Assembly: GCA_947243795.1 (NCBI GenBank)
Contig: OX365934.1
Coordinates: 868,001 to 932,000 of the forward strand
From: Saccharomyces uvarum
Lineage: Eukaryota; Ascomycota; Saccharomycetes; Saccharomycetales; Saccharomycetaceae
Length of the DNA stretch: 64,000 nucleotides
Direction of reading: 5' to 3'
Part shown: positions 9,223 to 19,900 of the stretch, piece after piece
Numbering within the stretch: position 1 is the stretch's first letter
Layout of the letters: the number at the start of each line of letters is the position of its first letter
The notes under the pieces: generated by a model
What the model was told of the DNA's origin: nothing
The model's database searches: none
The model's input: the letters and a program-made list of their open reading frames with translations, nothing else
Made by a program: the position numbers and the translations under genes

Positions 9223-10623
9223 ATGAAGCAGAAATTATCTGTTTTAGAGGAATACTTTTTTTATAGAAGTAAATTGAATTTGCACTCGTGCTTTTACACC
9301 GGCATCAGGCTCAACGAAGTACCTCAGAAACACCAACTCATATCAGCTCTCAAATATGCTGTGATTAAACATGAACGTTTGAGTTGTAACGTGTTTTACG
9401 AGAAATCGGACAACGAGGTTTACTTAAAAAGTATTTCTGAACCGTTTCTATTTGATGATATAGTGGAATACCACCACGACTGGGACCAACTGAAACAAAA
9501 CGAAATCAACTACATATTCCGAACGTATAACTTTGCCTATAACGAGGCTACACCTTTATGGAAAATTCTGATAGTTCCAAGTCAAAACGAAATGCTACTG
9601 GTGGCAGACCATGTTCTAATGGATGGGATGTCTTCTGTCCATGTTTGGGAAACGTTCATGGAGGGATTGCGAAAAGAAGCGCCAATCGAGGATGACGAAG
9701 CAATTTATTCTCCCCTATTTAGCTCATCGACTAACTGGATTTCAGCTTCGCCGTTTAAAGATTGGCCCATACCTTGGAGTTGGCGTATAATACGTCAATT
9801 AGCCAGTAGCTTGTTCTATTGGTCCCCTAAAACCATTGTAACGAACAATAATAATCTAATTCAGTTCGGCAATTATTCGTTTCCGGAAAATTTCCTGGAA
9901 TACGAGCCAACCGGAGATACTGGCTTATATAAAGTGAGAAACACTAACCATCAATGGGAATTTCGATTGTTACCGGCACATCTCAAAAGCGTATTAAGAA
10001 AATGCAAGGCCCATAACGTTTCCTTAACATCCTTTTTGGGTGCCTTGGTGTGTTTGAGTTTCAAAAGAACAGCTAGGGAAGTCTATAGCGGAACGTATTT
10101 GAAAATGGATTTACCAATGAATACAAGAAAAATCTGTAGAGAAACCTTACAATTTTTATCAGATGAAGAACTGGTTATAGGAAACTTTGTTGCGCCCATT
10201 GAATACAAGCATAAGCTGCACGAGGACCTTGGATTGTGGGATACCGCTTCTAAAATTCAAGATGCAGTAAAATCAAGTTCTAAGGACAAAGTTATAGATA
10301 CAATCAATAACGTTAAGTTGTTAGAGGTTGTCTCTCCTCAACAGTTTATAAAGGATAAAATAAATTTGAACAATGGGCCTTCTTCTACTTTTGAAATAAC
10401 AAATTTAGGATTCCAAGCATTCAAGGATGCGTGCAATACTGATCTGCCGTTTCATGTTATGGATGCTATATTCAATGTGCCACAAAGCATGTCTGATATT
10501 TTCACGTTAAGTGTGATTTCCACTCCTACTGGTGGGCTGCATTGTTGTGTAAGTTACCCAAACACGCTTGTCGAAGAATTGAAGCCTAATTGGCAATATA
10601 TAAAAGAACACCTACATCTATAA
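9223..10623 (+). CDS. SLI1: N-acetyltransferase Sli1 (myriocin/ISP-1 resistance)
   Basis: A 466-residue acyltransferase of the alcohol acetyltransferase/condensation-like group; S. cerevisiae Sli1 has 468. In S. cerevisiae Sli1 acetylates the amino group of the sphingolipid-synthesis inhibitor myriocin and so, with Ypk1, confers tolerance. The catalytic HxxxDG motif, HVLMDG, falls at residues 130-135 counted from this ATG. A second family block, with the motif that supports the fold, is in the GTYLKMDLPMNTRK region. The first ATG in frame is at 9223 and no ATG lies upstream. It is one of the less conserved proteins of the window. It converges on RTA1 with only 69 bp between stops. Confidence 0.9.
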   Translation: MKQKLSVLEEYFFYRSKLNLHSCFYTGIRLNEVPQKHQLISALKYAVIKHERLSCNVFYEKSDNEVYLKSISEPFLFDDIVEYHHDWDQLKQNEINYIFRTYNFAYNEATPLWKILIVPSQNEMLLVADHVLMDGMSSVHVWETFMEGLRKEAPIEDDEAIYSPLFSSSTNWISASPFKDWPIPWSWRIIRQLASSLFYWSPKTIVTNNNNLIQFGNYSFPENFLEYEPTGDTGLYKVRNTNHQWEFRLLPAHLKSVLRKCKAHNVSLTSFLGALVCLSFKRTAREVYSGTYLKMDLPMNTRKICRETLQFLSDEELVIGNFVAPIEYKHKLHEDLGLWDTASKIQDAVKSSSKDKVIDTINNVKLLEVVSPQQFIKDKINLNNGPSSTFEITNLGFQAFKDACNTDLPFHVMDAIFNVPQSMSDIFTLSVISTPTGGLHCCVSYPNTLVEELKPNWQYIKEHLHL

Positions 10624-10692
10624 TAAATAAAAAGTGGTTCACCGCAAGACAGAAAAGAAAGAAATAAAAAGGCATGCAAAAAGCGCAGTCGT

Positions 10693-11643
10693 TTACTCTT
10701 TGGAAATGTACCCATCTTCAATAGAAACTGCATCTACATCAGGATAAGCCTCACTATCAAATTTTGTAGATTGTTGCGCTTGAATAGACTCCTCCTGTAC
10801 CCTAAAAATATTGTTCCATGGGAAGACTGCAGCAAAAGCTACTACAAGTAAAAACATGGGTAATGCGTCAAAAACGTAAAGAAACCATTCATGCGAGGCA
10901 ATTACGCCATCATAACCTTGAATAAATTCCACAGCTCTGACGATTGATCTGATTAAAATCAGAAAACTGTTTATCAACAGGGTTATGTTTAAGCTTTTCC
11001 AGGTGTTGCATCTAACTGATATACTGGTTGGTCTCTTGGAAATTTTGTAAATGAATAAGAATTCATTTATAATGAACAAACCAAAAAATGCAATTTGAAT
11101 GAACAAACCAGCAGTAACGATGTGAGAACCAGAACTAGCGCTTGATGCACTAGACATCATGGCACCACCAGCCGCCTGTAACAAAAGACTCCCCACATCA
11201 CCGATGACAAAAATCGTAGTGTTAAATTTAGCGGGCATGATCATCAAGTTTTCTGCAAACAATAAAGTGGCCATTCTACCAAAAACCATATAAAAAGTAG
11301 CAGCGTACATCGTTGGCGACACCAGTAAGAAAACCGTTTGAATGATATATGGATTCATCTCCATGGTGTGCTTAGAGGACCTGCATCTAAGGGCAAACCC
11401 CACAAATTCTATACCACACCCAACCAGAAAGGGAATATAAGCACCGGCCAACTTAAGCATTCCATAACACCGTAACGTGGGCTGAGATCTCATCTCTGAT
11501 GCAGTTGCTCTCTTGCTCTTGACAGAATAGTGAACCAGCAAATAGGTAAAAAATGCCCCTGCTAATGCAAAGAGTATTGTGAAAAGGATACCAGCACCTA
11601 GGCTCGGTGTATATCTATACAATTCAAAGTCGTCTTTTGACAT
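10693..11643 (-). CDS. RTA1: RTA1-family seven-span membrane protein
   Basis: A 316-residue polytopic membrane protein of the lipid-translocating exporter (RTA1-like) family, one residue shorter than S. cerevisiae Rta1, which was found through 7-aminocholesterol resistance. I see seven hydrophobic segments: GAGILFTILFALAGAFFTYL near the N-terminus, then segments at the AGAYIPFLVG, IIQTVFLLVSPTMYAATFYM, TTIFVIGDVGSLLLQAAGG, TAGLFIQIAFFGLFIINEF, LNITLLINSFLILI and FLYVFDALPMFLLVVAFAAV regions. The polar C-terminal tail is cytosolic in related proteins. Paralogues in yeast are Rsb1, Pug1 and YLR046C; position beside SLI1 and RPS0A favours RTA1. Confidence 0.95.
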   Translation of the reverse strand: MSKDDFELYRYTPSLGAGILFTILFALAGAFFTYLLVHYSVKSKRATASEMRSQPTLRCYGMLKLAGAYIPFLVGCGIEFVGFALRCRSSKHTMEMNPYIIQTVFLLVSPTMYAATFYMVFGRMATLLFAENLMIMPAKFNTTIFVIGDVGSLLLQAAGGAMMSSASSASSGSHIVTAGLFIQIAFFGLFIINEFLFIYKISKRPTSISVRCNTWKSLNITLLINSFLILIRSIVRAVEFIQGYDGVIASHEWFLYVFDALPMFLLVVAFAAVFPWNNIFRVQEESIQAQQSTKFDSEAYPDVDAVSIEDGYISKE

Positions 11644-12330
11644 GTTCGTTGCTATGATATAGAAGTGCGAGATTTAGGTTGTAGTCTTTTAAAGAGTCAA
11701 AATAAAAAAAAATCGGCATATGGATAAGTTTCTATCTATATTTCTGCAAGAGTATATATACCTGCACGCATGTATGCTACAAATATCCGAATCATGCACA
11801 AAAATCTATTTTTCGAGGCGTATGTGCGTATATGCCATTATTCGTTTGGTTTTGTCACTTAATTTCCACGGAAATCACCACTGGCAAGTGAGGCTTGTAA
11901 AATTATAGAAGTCGGAGTGAGTGCCGCACGGACCCGTCTGTTGACAAGGAAAAACTCCCCAAAGAAGGGATCTTACTTGACCGGACATGTAGAGGAGACC
12001 GGAAAAACAAACATGCTAAACGATCTAATTATAATGGAGTAAGACCAATGTTAACCTTCACCTATATAAACTTGTTCGCTATAAAACAGTAAGCTGTGCG
12101 TGGTTATGCAACACGGTCCTATTTTTAGCAGTACTTCCAGAGCAACGTGTTTAGATATAGATCTAAATCTAAATATATCCTTTTCACATAACTTATCACA
12201 GCTGGGAAGTTCGATCCCTTTTTGGAAATAAACTTTCCGGAAAAATAAGAATACTATCCATTTCGGGTATACTTTTCTTGAATCGGAACCAAGGGGCGAG
12301 AAAAGACTAAGTTGAGCCGGACATTAAAAT
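11644..12330. other. Upstream region of RTA1, intergenic
   Basis: About 690 bp of AT-rich sequence upstream of RTA1 and before the RPS0A control region. Short open frames here lack conserved-looking composition. I see no RNA gene or repeat. Confidence 0.5.
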
Positions 12331-12333
12331 AAG

Positions 12334-12362
12334 CACCCAAACATATTTAAAGACCCAGACAT
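12334..12362 (+). promoter_or_regulatory. Tandem Rap1-type sites of the RPS0A promoter
   Basis: CACCCAAACAT (12334-12344) and GACCCAGACAT (12352-12362) are tandem matches to the Rap1 consensus in the same orientation, the usual pattern at ribosomal protein genes. They lie about 490-520 bp before the RPS0A start codon, further away than is usual (about 200-450 bp), because the GC-rich block at 12461-12750 lies between. Confidence 0.7.
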
Positions 12363-12460
12363 CAGGATATAGTATTTTTTTCGTGAAATATAGAGATATT
12401 CAGGTTGTCCTGGTTTGCCGCTGAGCATGCCGGCTTGAAAAAAGTTAGGTTTCTTGTTAA

Positions 12461-12750
12461 CATCGACGGGCCCAGGATCCTATGGGCCCTGCCGGGGCCT
12501 TTGGTCCAGGCAGACAAGTTCCCTTGCTGGGCAGGAAACTGAATAGGTCCCAGCGCGGGAAAGATAATCCTGTAGGTGGTACATGCTCGGCCCAGGCAAC
12601 GGATGGAAGCGCGCTGGGACCATCGTTACGATCTTGCGCACTCTCCGAGATGCCAGGTTAGTGTCGTCTGCCTAACCGCGAGTACTGTGATGGTCTGCTG
12701 CCAGGCAGCTAGTAGCAGGGCAGAACACTTGCTGAATGCCGCAGCAAGGA
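12461..12750. other. GC-rich self-complementary block upstream of RPS0A, unknown function
   Basis: By hand count 172 of 290 bases are G or C (59%), against about 40% elsewhere in the window. It holds many inverted repeats: a 7-bp stem 12468-12474/12483-12489; an imperfect hairpin 12490-12512; a perfect 12-bp helix 12546-12557/12610-12621; a 6-bp stem 12656-12661/12672-12677; a 5-bp stem 12695-12699/12714-12718; and a 7-bp stem 12728-12734/12742-12748. An 8-bp long-range match (12508-12515 with 12666-12673) competes with two of these. No ATG-led coding frame of note exists. It is either a structured RNA gene, a structured leader of RPS0A, or a DNA element; I recognise no known RNA family. Confidence 0.6.
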
Positions 12751-12851
12751 TAATAAAAATATATTGAAATGTAATATTGTTAGTTTACTTCGTAAACTGC
12801 CCTTGTCATATAGTCGAAGAGCTATACCAATAGCAAACTAAATAGAGCGAA

Positions 12852-14070
12852 ATGTCCTTACCAGCTACTTTTGACTTGACTCCAGAAGACGCCCAACTAT
12901 TGTTGGCTGCTAATACTCACTTAGGTGCTAGAAACGTTCAAGTATGTTGCATTCCACTCCCATTATATAGCATAACCGTTGGCGTGATTAAAGATACGTT
13001 AAGGAAAGATTGACCCAACCCACTAAATGAGTAAAATACAGATATATTACTGTCTAAAAGCAATGCGGAAGAATACCAAATAAGTTATCAGGAAAACCGA
13101 AACAGCAATACCCGATTGAAAAAACATGGCGGACATTCCCAATGCCCATTGAAAATGTATTATATCTCTAAATTTCAACAATGAGCAAGAAAACTTTGAA
13201 AATACTATTAGACTTTCCTCAGTAAAATTATCCAGGCCATATTCCCATTCTGTCCCCACGGGTGCCTAGGACAGACGTTCAAAACTGCATCTCCTTTTTC
13301 AAGACATCCTATTTCGTATCCGATTAATCGCCCACAGCAAGTGTCGAAAATAAGTTTTCCTTTACTAACATTTAATTTTCCTTCTCCCTTTATTTTTATT
13401 ACAGGTTCACCAAGAACCATATGTTTTCAATGCTAGACCAGATGGTGTCCACGTTATCAACGTTGGTAAGACCTGGGAAAAATTGGTCTTGGCCGCTAGA
13501 ATCATCGCTGCCATTCCAAACCCAGAAGACGTTGTTGCCATCTCCTCCAGAACTTTCGGTCAAAGAGCTGTCTTAAAGTTCGCTGCTCACACTGGTGCTA
13601 CCCCAATTGCCGGTAGATTCACTCCAGGTTCTTTCACCAATTACATTACCCGTTCTTTCAAGGAACCAAGATTAGTTATCGTCACCGACCCAAGATCAGA
13701 TGCTCAAGCCATCAAGGAAGCTTCTTACGTTAACATCCCAGTCATTGCTCTAACCGACTTGGACTCCCCATCTGAATTCGTTGATGTTGCTATCCCATGT
13801 AACAACAGAGGTAAGCACTCCATCGGTTTAATCTGGTACTTATTGGCCAGAGAAGTCTTGAGACTAAGAGGTGCTTTGGTTGACAGAACTCAACCATGGT
13901 CTATCATGCCAGATTTGTACTTCTACAGAGACCCTGAGGAAGTTGAACAAGTCGCTGAAGAAGCCGCCACCGAAGAGGCTGGTGAAGAAGAAGCCAAGGA
14001 AGAGGTTACTGAAGAACAAGCTGAGGCTACTGAATGGGCTGAAGAAAACGCCGACAACGTCGAATGGTAA
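12852..14070 (+). CDS. RPS0A: 40S ribosomal protein uS2 (Rps0A), spliced
   Basis: Two exons, 12852-12941 (30 codons) and 13405-14070, encode 251 residues of small-subunit protein uS2 (S. cerevisiae 252). uS2 sits at the head-body junction near uS5 and eS21 and is needed for late 40S maturation. The product begins [20 protein letters not shown], continues across the splice as [18 protein letters not shown], and ends in the acidic [16 protein letters not shown]...NVEW tail seen in yeast. Codon use is strongly biased to preferred yeast codons (GCT, GGT, TTG, AAG, CCA), as expected for high expression. Tandem Rap1 sites lie upstream. The gene duplicate RPS0B is not in the window. Confidence 0.97.
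12942..13404 (+). other. RPS0A intron (463 nt)
   Basis: Bounded by the canonical 5' splice site GTATGT (12942-12947) and the 3' site ACAG ending at 13404. The branch point TACTAAC is at 13363-13369, 35 nt before the exon, with a pyrimidine-rich stretch between. Length is close to the S. cerevisiae intron. Splicing joins codons for Gln30 and Val31 with no phase shift. Confidence 0.97.
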
Positions 14071-14770
<700 letters not shown>

Positions 14771-14896
14771 TAGTGCTGCCTTTTTAAAAAATATATTCAT
14801 TATGTAGAAGTTTCATTTCATGTACATACGAAAAAAGCTAATACGGTAACAAACAAGTTAAAACAGGTTCGACTAATTTGTATATAAAAAAAAAAA

Positions 14897-16726
14897 CTAT
14901 GCTTGTGTGATTAGCCTTTTATATAAAGCCCCTGTGCCTAATGGCTTACTTGGCAATGCAGAATATAGAACGTGATATAGCTTATTCCTGTTGACCATTA
15001 TAGACTCTCCTCGAACAATCTGCCTTACAGTGACAAATGAAAAATAATTCGTCTTCATTTGGGCCAACAATAGGCTATACGGCTTGAACATGCTTTTGAA
15101 TTTGATAGGATTATTTTTAAGTTCCAACGTAGTAGGCATACTTGAGGTTGTGGTTTTAAGTTCTATGGAGATACCACCCGGTAGGCGTTTAGGGTCCTTT
15201 AGCCTCAGTAATAATGCAAACAAAGGGAAATGGTTGATGAGCGCAATGATAGCCTCTAAAGATATTTCGATTGTTATTGTTAGCATTCTCAAAACCGTGT
15301 ATGACATGTAGAATGCCATAACTGTAGGAGTTAAGAAAACCAGAATAATAAACAATAACGTTCCCAATAACAGTTGATCCAATTGGAAATAGTTATGATC
15401 AACTCTGTTTCGTAGAATATTCTTCTTCTTACCGCAAAATAAGTTGAAAAGACTGCCCATGATATTCAGCTGGCAGTGGTACAGTTTACTACTGATACGA
15501 TAGAACACATATATTGGAAAACTTAGAATCGCAAAAAAATCAATTGTTAATGAAACACCAAAGGAGCAACCAACGAGAAACATCATGTATATCATTAACG
15601 TGAGCAAGTTTGACAAGGTTTCCGGATCAATTAGAACTTCTACGAAAGAGCTATAAGAAAATTCTATGACCCAAAGAAACAATTCACTCAAAAAATTTGC
15701 CAATTCTGCATTTAGTTTGATGCCAAAGGGATTACTTGCTAACAATACGGTTATCGTTTTTAATGAATCATATAAGAAAAACTTTAGTAATCTATGAGAT
15801 GTTGACACCAAAAATACCCGATTTTCTGTAAGTATGGCTCCTAATATTAGGCCAAAGGAGATGTCGTTAATGATAAGCCAGATGGTGTTGTAGAATAAAA
15901 TATAATCAGGATAATATTTGCAAGGCATGCTTGAATTCGGCAATTTGGCATCAAGGTTTTCTTGCTTTATTATAGGTTCAACTTTGCGTATCGTATCCTT
16001 CATGTTGATACGCTCATACTGCACGGGAAAATAGCAAATCTGTTGGCATCGAAGGTCTATTTGCTGCACAAATGCTGAGTAATTTACTAATTGGAAATGT
16101 GGATAATTTAGAAATGAAGACACAAAGCTAGCAATGGAGCAAATGAGTAGCGTCATATAAACGCAGAGATTTGTGAATAGCTGATAAATATAAGTAGACG
16201 AGTACCAGGTTGTAACATCACTAGATATAGTGTCTCGTAAATTTCCCTGTGATGTTTGAACAAATGGATAAAGGTCGCTCAACGATTTGCTGTATGTGGG
16301 AAAAAGGTTGATTATATTCAAAGTTTCTCTTAGCTTCTTATTGTCACTCTTGTACCTTGGATGCTCCTCTAGCTTGGTAAAATTCAAGGTTTCTCCCACA
16401 CTGCTTTGAAGATCGACTGCCTTTTCTGGTATGATGAGCGATATGGGGTCAGACGAGTAAAACTGCATATACTTCAACCTGGGTATCCTAAAGTGAACAT
16501 TGCAAGGTTCGGAAACTTTGTAGTCCCAGTTATTTTCCCCAAATTCCCTCGTAGCTAGTATAGAATATGGTGGACGTATAGTTACCTTTTCCAGGTCCTT
16601 GGAGCTACAAACACCCAAGACGACAAAATGCGTCTCTTGAAAAGAGATGGCCAAGGCTACCTGTGTCCCTTCGGCGCCGGACTTCTCAAAAAATGACTTG
16701 TATGGCCAGAAGATATAATTAGGCAT
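14897..16726 (-). CDS. GPI1: GPI-GlcNAc transferase subunit Gpi1 (PIG-Q)
   Basis: A 609-residue membrane protein, the same length as S. cerevisiae Gpi1. It is a subunit of the ER complex (Gpi1, Gpi2, Gpi3, Gpi15, Gpi19, Eri1) that adds GlcNAc to phosphatidylinositol, the first step of GPI-anchor synthesis. It has a soluble N-terminal half and several hydrophobic segments in the second half, for example the FTNLCVYMTLLICSIASFVS, YNTIWLIINDISFGLILGAI and LLGTLLFIILVFLTPTVMAF segments, then the HFPLFALLLRLKDPKRLPGGI block that is the best-known PIG-Q signature. The open frame begins with a TTG at 16735; the true ATG is at 16726. It is divergent from CCH1 (239 bp). Confidence 0.95.
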   Translation of the reverse strand: MPNYIFWPYKSFFEKSGAEGTQVALAISFQETHFVVLGVCSSKDLEKVTIRPPYSILATREFGENNWDYKVSEPCNVHFRIPRLKYMQFYSSDPISLIIPEKAVDLQSSVGETLNFTKLEEHPRYKSDNKKLRETLNIINLFPTYSKSLSDLYPFVQTSQGNLRDTISSDVTTWYSSTYIYQLFTNLCVYMTLLICSIASFVSSFLNYPHFQLVNYSAFVQQIDLRCQQICYFPVQYERINMKDTIRKVEPIIKQENLDAKLPNSSMPCKYYPDYILFYNTIWLIINDISFGLILGAILTENRVFLVSTSHRLLKFFLYDSLKTITVLLASNPFGIKLNAELANFLSELFLWVIEFSYSSFVEVLIDPETLSNLLTLMIYMMFLVGCSFGVSLTIDFFAILSFPIYVFYRISSKLYHCQLNIMGSLFNLFCGKKKNILRNRVDHNYFQLDQLLLGTLLFIILVFLTPTVMAFYMSYTVLRMLTITIEISLEAIIALINHFPLFALLLRLKDPKRLPGGISIELKTTTSSMPTTLELKNNPIKFKSMFKPYSLLLAQMKTNYFSFVTVRQIVRGESIMVNRNKLYHVLYSALPSKPLGTGALYKRLITQA

Positions 16727-16965
16727 GTCATTCAACTATCCGAAACCACTCCTGAATTCAATGGCCTTGACCTGGAGAGTTTTTCACCGTATTTTCTATA
16801 GTTACGTGTGCTTCTCGCAGGGTTTTTTCATATTGCCAACTTGGGCGTTCCCACTTTGTTGATAAAAATAAATATAGATGAGATCATGAAATGATGACAA
16901 ACTGCTTCTTTGTAGTAAAGTAGTAAAGTCGACAGTACCAGTGAATACTACTCATCACTGGCACC

Positions 16966-19900
16966 ATGGAAGGAGGGAAAAGGACGCTCACAGAGCCATT
17001 CGAGCCAAATAAGAATCCGTTTGATGACAATGCAGCTATAGTGGTGGAAGATAGTGAAGGCGATGTTGAAAGAAATGATAATCATTTGGGGACGAAGCCA
17101 CAGGCTTTGGTACCACCGTCTTTGAATATTGTACCACCGGATAGTACCGGATATACAATTGAAGGCGAACAAGAAGATAATAACTCAGACGAAAATGGGA
17201 AAGATGATTCATTGATTTCTAACATATTTCGTACTCGTATCGGAAGGAGCAGTGATAAAAACTTGAGTAGACCTAAGCTCTCTCTTCAAACAGCATCATT
17301 TAGTGCTGCTGAATCTTCCAGACGTAACGTTTCGCCTTCGGTAGGGTCTGCCAAGTCTAATTCACAGCATATTGATTTAAATGATGAAAGGCTGCGCCGG
17401 CGTAGCTTTAGTAACTACAGCCGAACGTCCAGCAGGCGGGTTTCTAATTCAGCGAGTTCAACAGATAGACCACCGAGGTCGGCAAAAGTTCTGTCACTAA
17501 TCGCCGCTGATGATATGGATGAATTTGAAGATTTGCAGAAAGGGTTCAAAAGCGCGATAGACGAAGAGGGTTTGACGTGGTTACCTCAGTTAAATAAAAG
17601 CCGTACTGGATCAGTCGCTGGAGAAGAAGGAGAAGGATGGGAAAGGGCAGAAGAAGAACAAGAAAATGATTATGATGAATCGATAGCTGATGTACATACA
17701 CCTAATGTAGGAACAAGTGCAGCTCCAGGTTCAATTCACCTTACTCCAGAACTTGGACAAAGTAGACCGCTGTCTGAGGCCCACGAGGGCTTTTTATATA
17801 CTTCAAGAAAGAAACCCAGCCCCAAGTTCAGTGATCATTTGTCACCTCAAAAGAAAACTAAAGATCAAGCGGAGATTAACGAGCATACTATAGACATTCC
17901 AGATTTCGAAATGCTCCAGAAGAAATTAGACAAAAGACCTTTTGTTCTTTATGGACATTCCCTGGGGATTTTCTCACCTACAAATAAAATAAGATTGAAA
18001 ATTGCTCACTGTTTGCTGAATAAACGCTATTCATTTCTTTGCAGCCTTTTATTGTCATTTTATACTATACTTCTGGCGGTAAGAACGTATGATCCTCACA
18101 ATGTGATTTTTTTATACCGATTTTCTGACTGGACCGATTATTTTATTTTCATATTATCTGCTTGCTTTACGGCCAATGATATAGCAAAAATAATTGCTTT
18201 TGGGTTTTGGGATGATTCTCAAATGTTCAGTGCATATGGGCGTGAGTATAAATCAATCTTACAGAGATCCGGAATAATGAAACTTTATACATTTATGAGA
18301 GAGAAGTATGGCAGTGAACTAATAGATTTCATTATTCCGTTCAAGATTGAATCTACAGAGGAAGAAAAAAAGTATCAACAAAAATCACTGACTGTTTCTT
18401 TAACAGAACCTTATGGTGCCAAAGGACAACACAGGTCGTTTGGCACTCCAAGGGCATTTGCGCGATCATCATGGAATAGAATAGATCTCGTATCTTCGGT
18501 AAGCTTCTGGCTCGGTATGTTCCTATCCATTAGAAGCTATGATTCAAAAGCGGGCATAAGAATATTCAAGCCCCTAGCTATATTAAGAATTCTTCGACTC
18601 GTAAATATTGATACCGGTATGCCCTCAATTTTGAGAGGACTGAAATATGGTATTCCACAATTGGTTAACGTTAGTTCCATGTTAGTGTATTTTTGGGTTT
18701 TCTTTGGGATTCTAGGAGTACAAATTTTTCAAGGTTCATTTCGAAGACAATGTGTGTGGTATAATTCTGAAGACCATACTGATACATACCAATACAGCAT
18801 GCAGTTCTGTGGCGGCCATCTTGACCCAGTGACAAAACAAAGACAAAACTATATATATGAGGATGGTTCTGAAGGCCCTGTTTCAAAAGGCTTTCTTTGC
18901 CCACAATATTCCAAATGTGTTTCTAAAGCCAATCCTTATAACGGTAGAATTAGTTTTGACAATATTGTTAATTCGATGGAACTTGTCTTTGTTATAATGA
19001 GTGCGAACACCTTCACTGATTTGATGTATTATACGATGGATTCAGATGAAATGGCTGCTTGTTTGTTTTTTGTCGTTTGCATTTTTGTTTTAACTATTTG
19101 GCTGCTGAATTTACTTATTGCAGTTCTGGTGTCTTCTTTCGAAATAGCCAACGAGGAGTACAAAAAAAGAAAGACAATTTATGGTGCAAAAAATATGGGT
19201 TATATTGCCCGTTTAATAACAGGCTATTGGAAATATTTCAAATTAAAGGCAAACCAAGCCAAATTTCCAAATTGGTCGCAAAAAGGGCAAATGATATACT
19301 CTTATGTTGAGTTTATATTTGTTATACTTATCATCTGTGATATAGGTATGCGTGCCTCCGTCAAGGTAACAACTTCCGCACATTATGCCAATATTCTCTT
19401 GAAAACTGACAGAGGAATTTCAATTGTTCTTTTCATCGAATCACTAATAAGGCTAATATTATATCTGCCCAACGTGTGGAAGTTTTTGACAAAACCCAGC
19501 TACGTCTACGATTTTATCATCTCAATTATCACTCTAGTTATTAGCTGCCTTGCGGTTGAAGGAGTTTTAGGGCATTCATATGCTTGGCTGTCCATATTCC
19601 AGATATCCAGATTTTATAGGGTGATCATATCTTTCAATTTAACAAAAAAATTATGGAAACAGATATTAAGTAACGGTGTTATGATTTGGAATTTATCTTC
19701 GTTTTACTTTTTTTTCACCTTTTTGGTTGCTATAGTTATGGCTGTGTATTTCGAAGGTGTAGTTCCAGCAGAAGAGATGGCGGACCAGCCGTTCGGAATG
19801 TATTCATTACCAAATGCATTTCTATCTTTGTTTATTATTGGGTCCACTGAAAATTGGACGGATATCTTATACCCACTTCAAAAATACTCTCCCAATATTT

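Noticed and set aside
12687-12735. Box C-like GTGATGG and box D-like CTGA in the GC-rich block, suggesting a C/D snoRNA
   Set aside because: Box C has a mismatch, no terminal stem brings the boxes together and no rRNA-complementary guide is evident.
12576-12767. 63-codon open frame across the GC-rich block upstream of RPS0A
   Set aside because: Begins at a GTG, not an ATG, has no recognisable sequence, and open frames are expected more often in GC-rich DNA.
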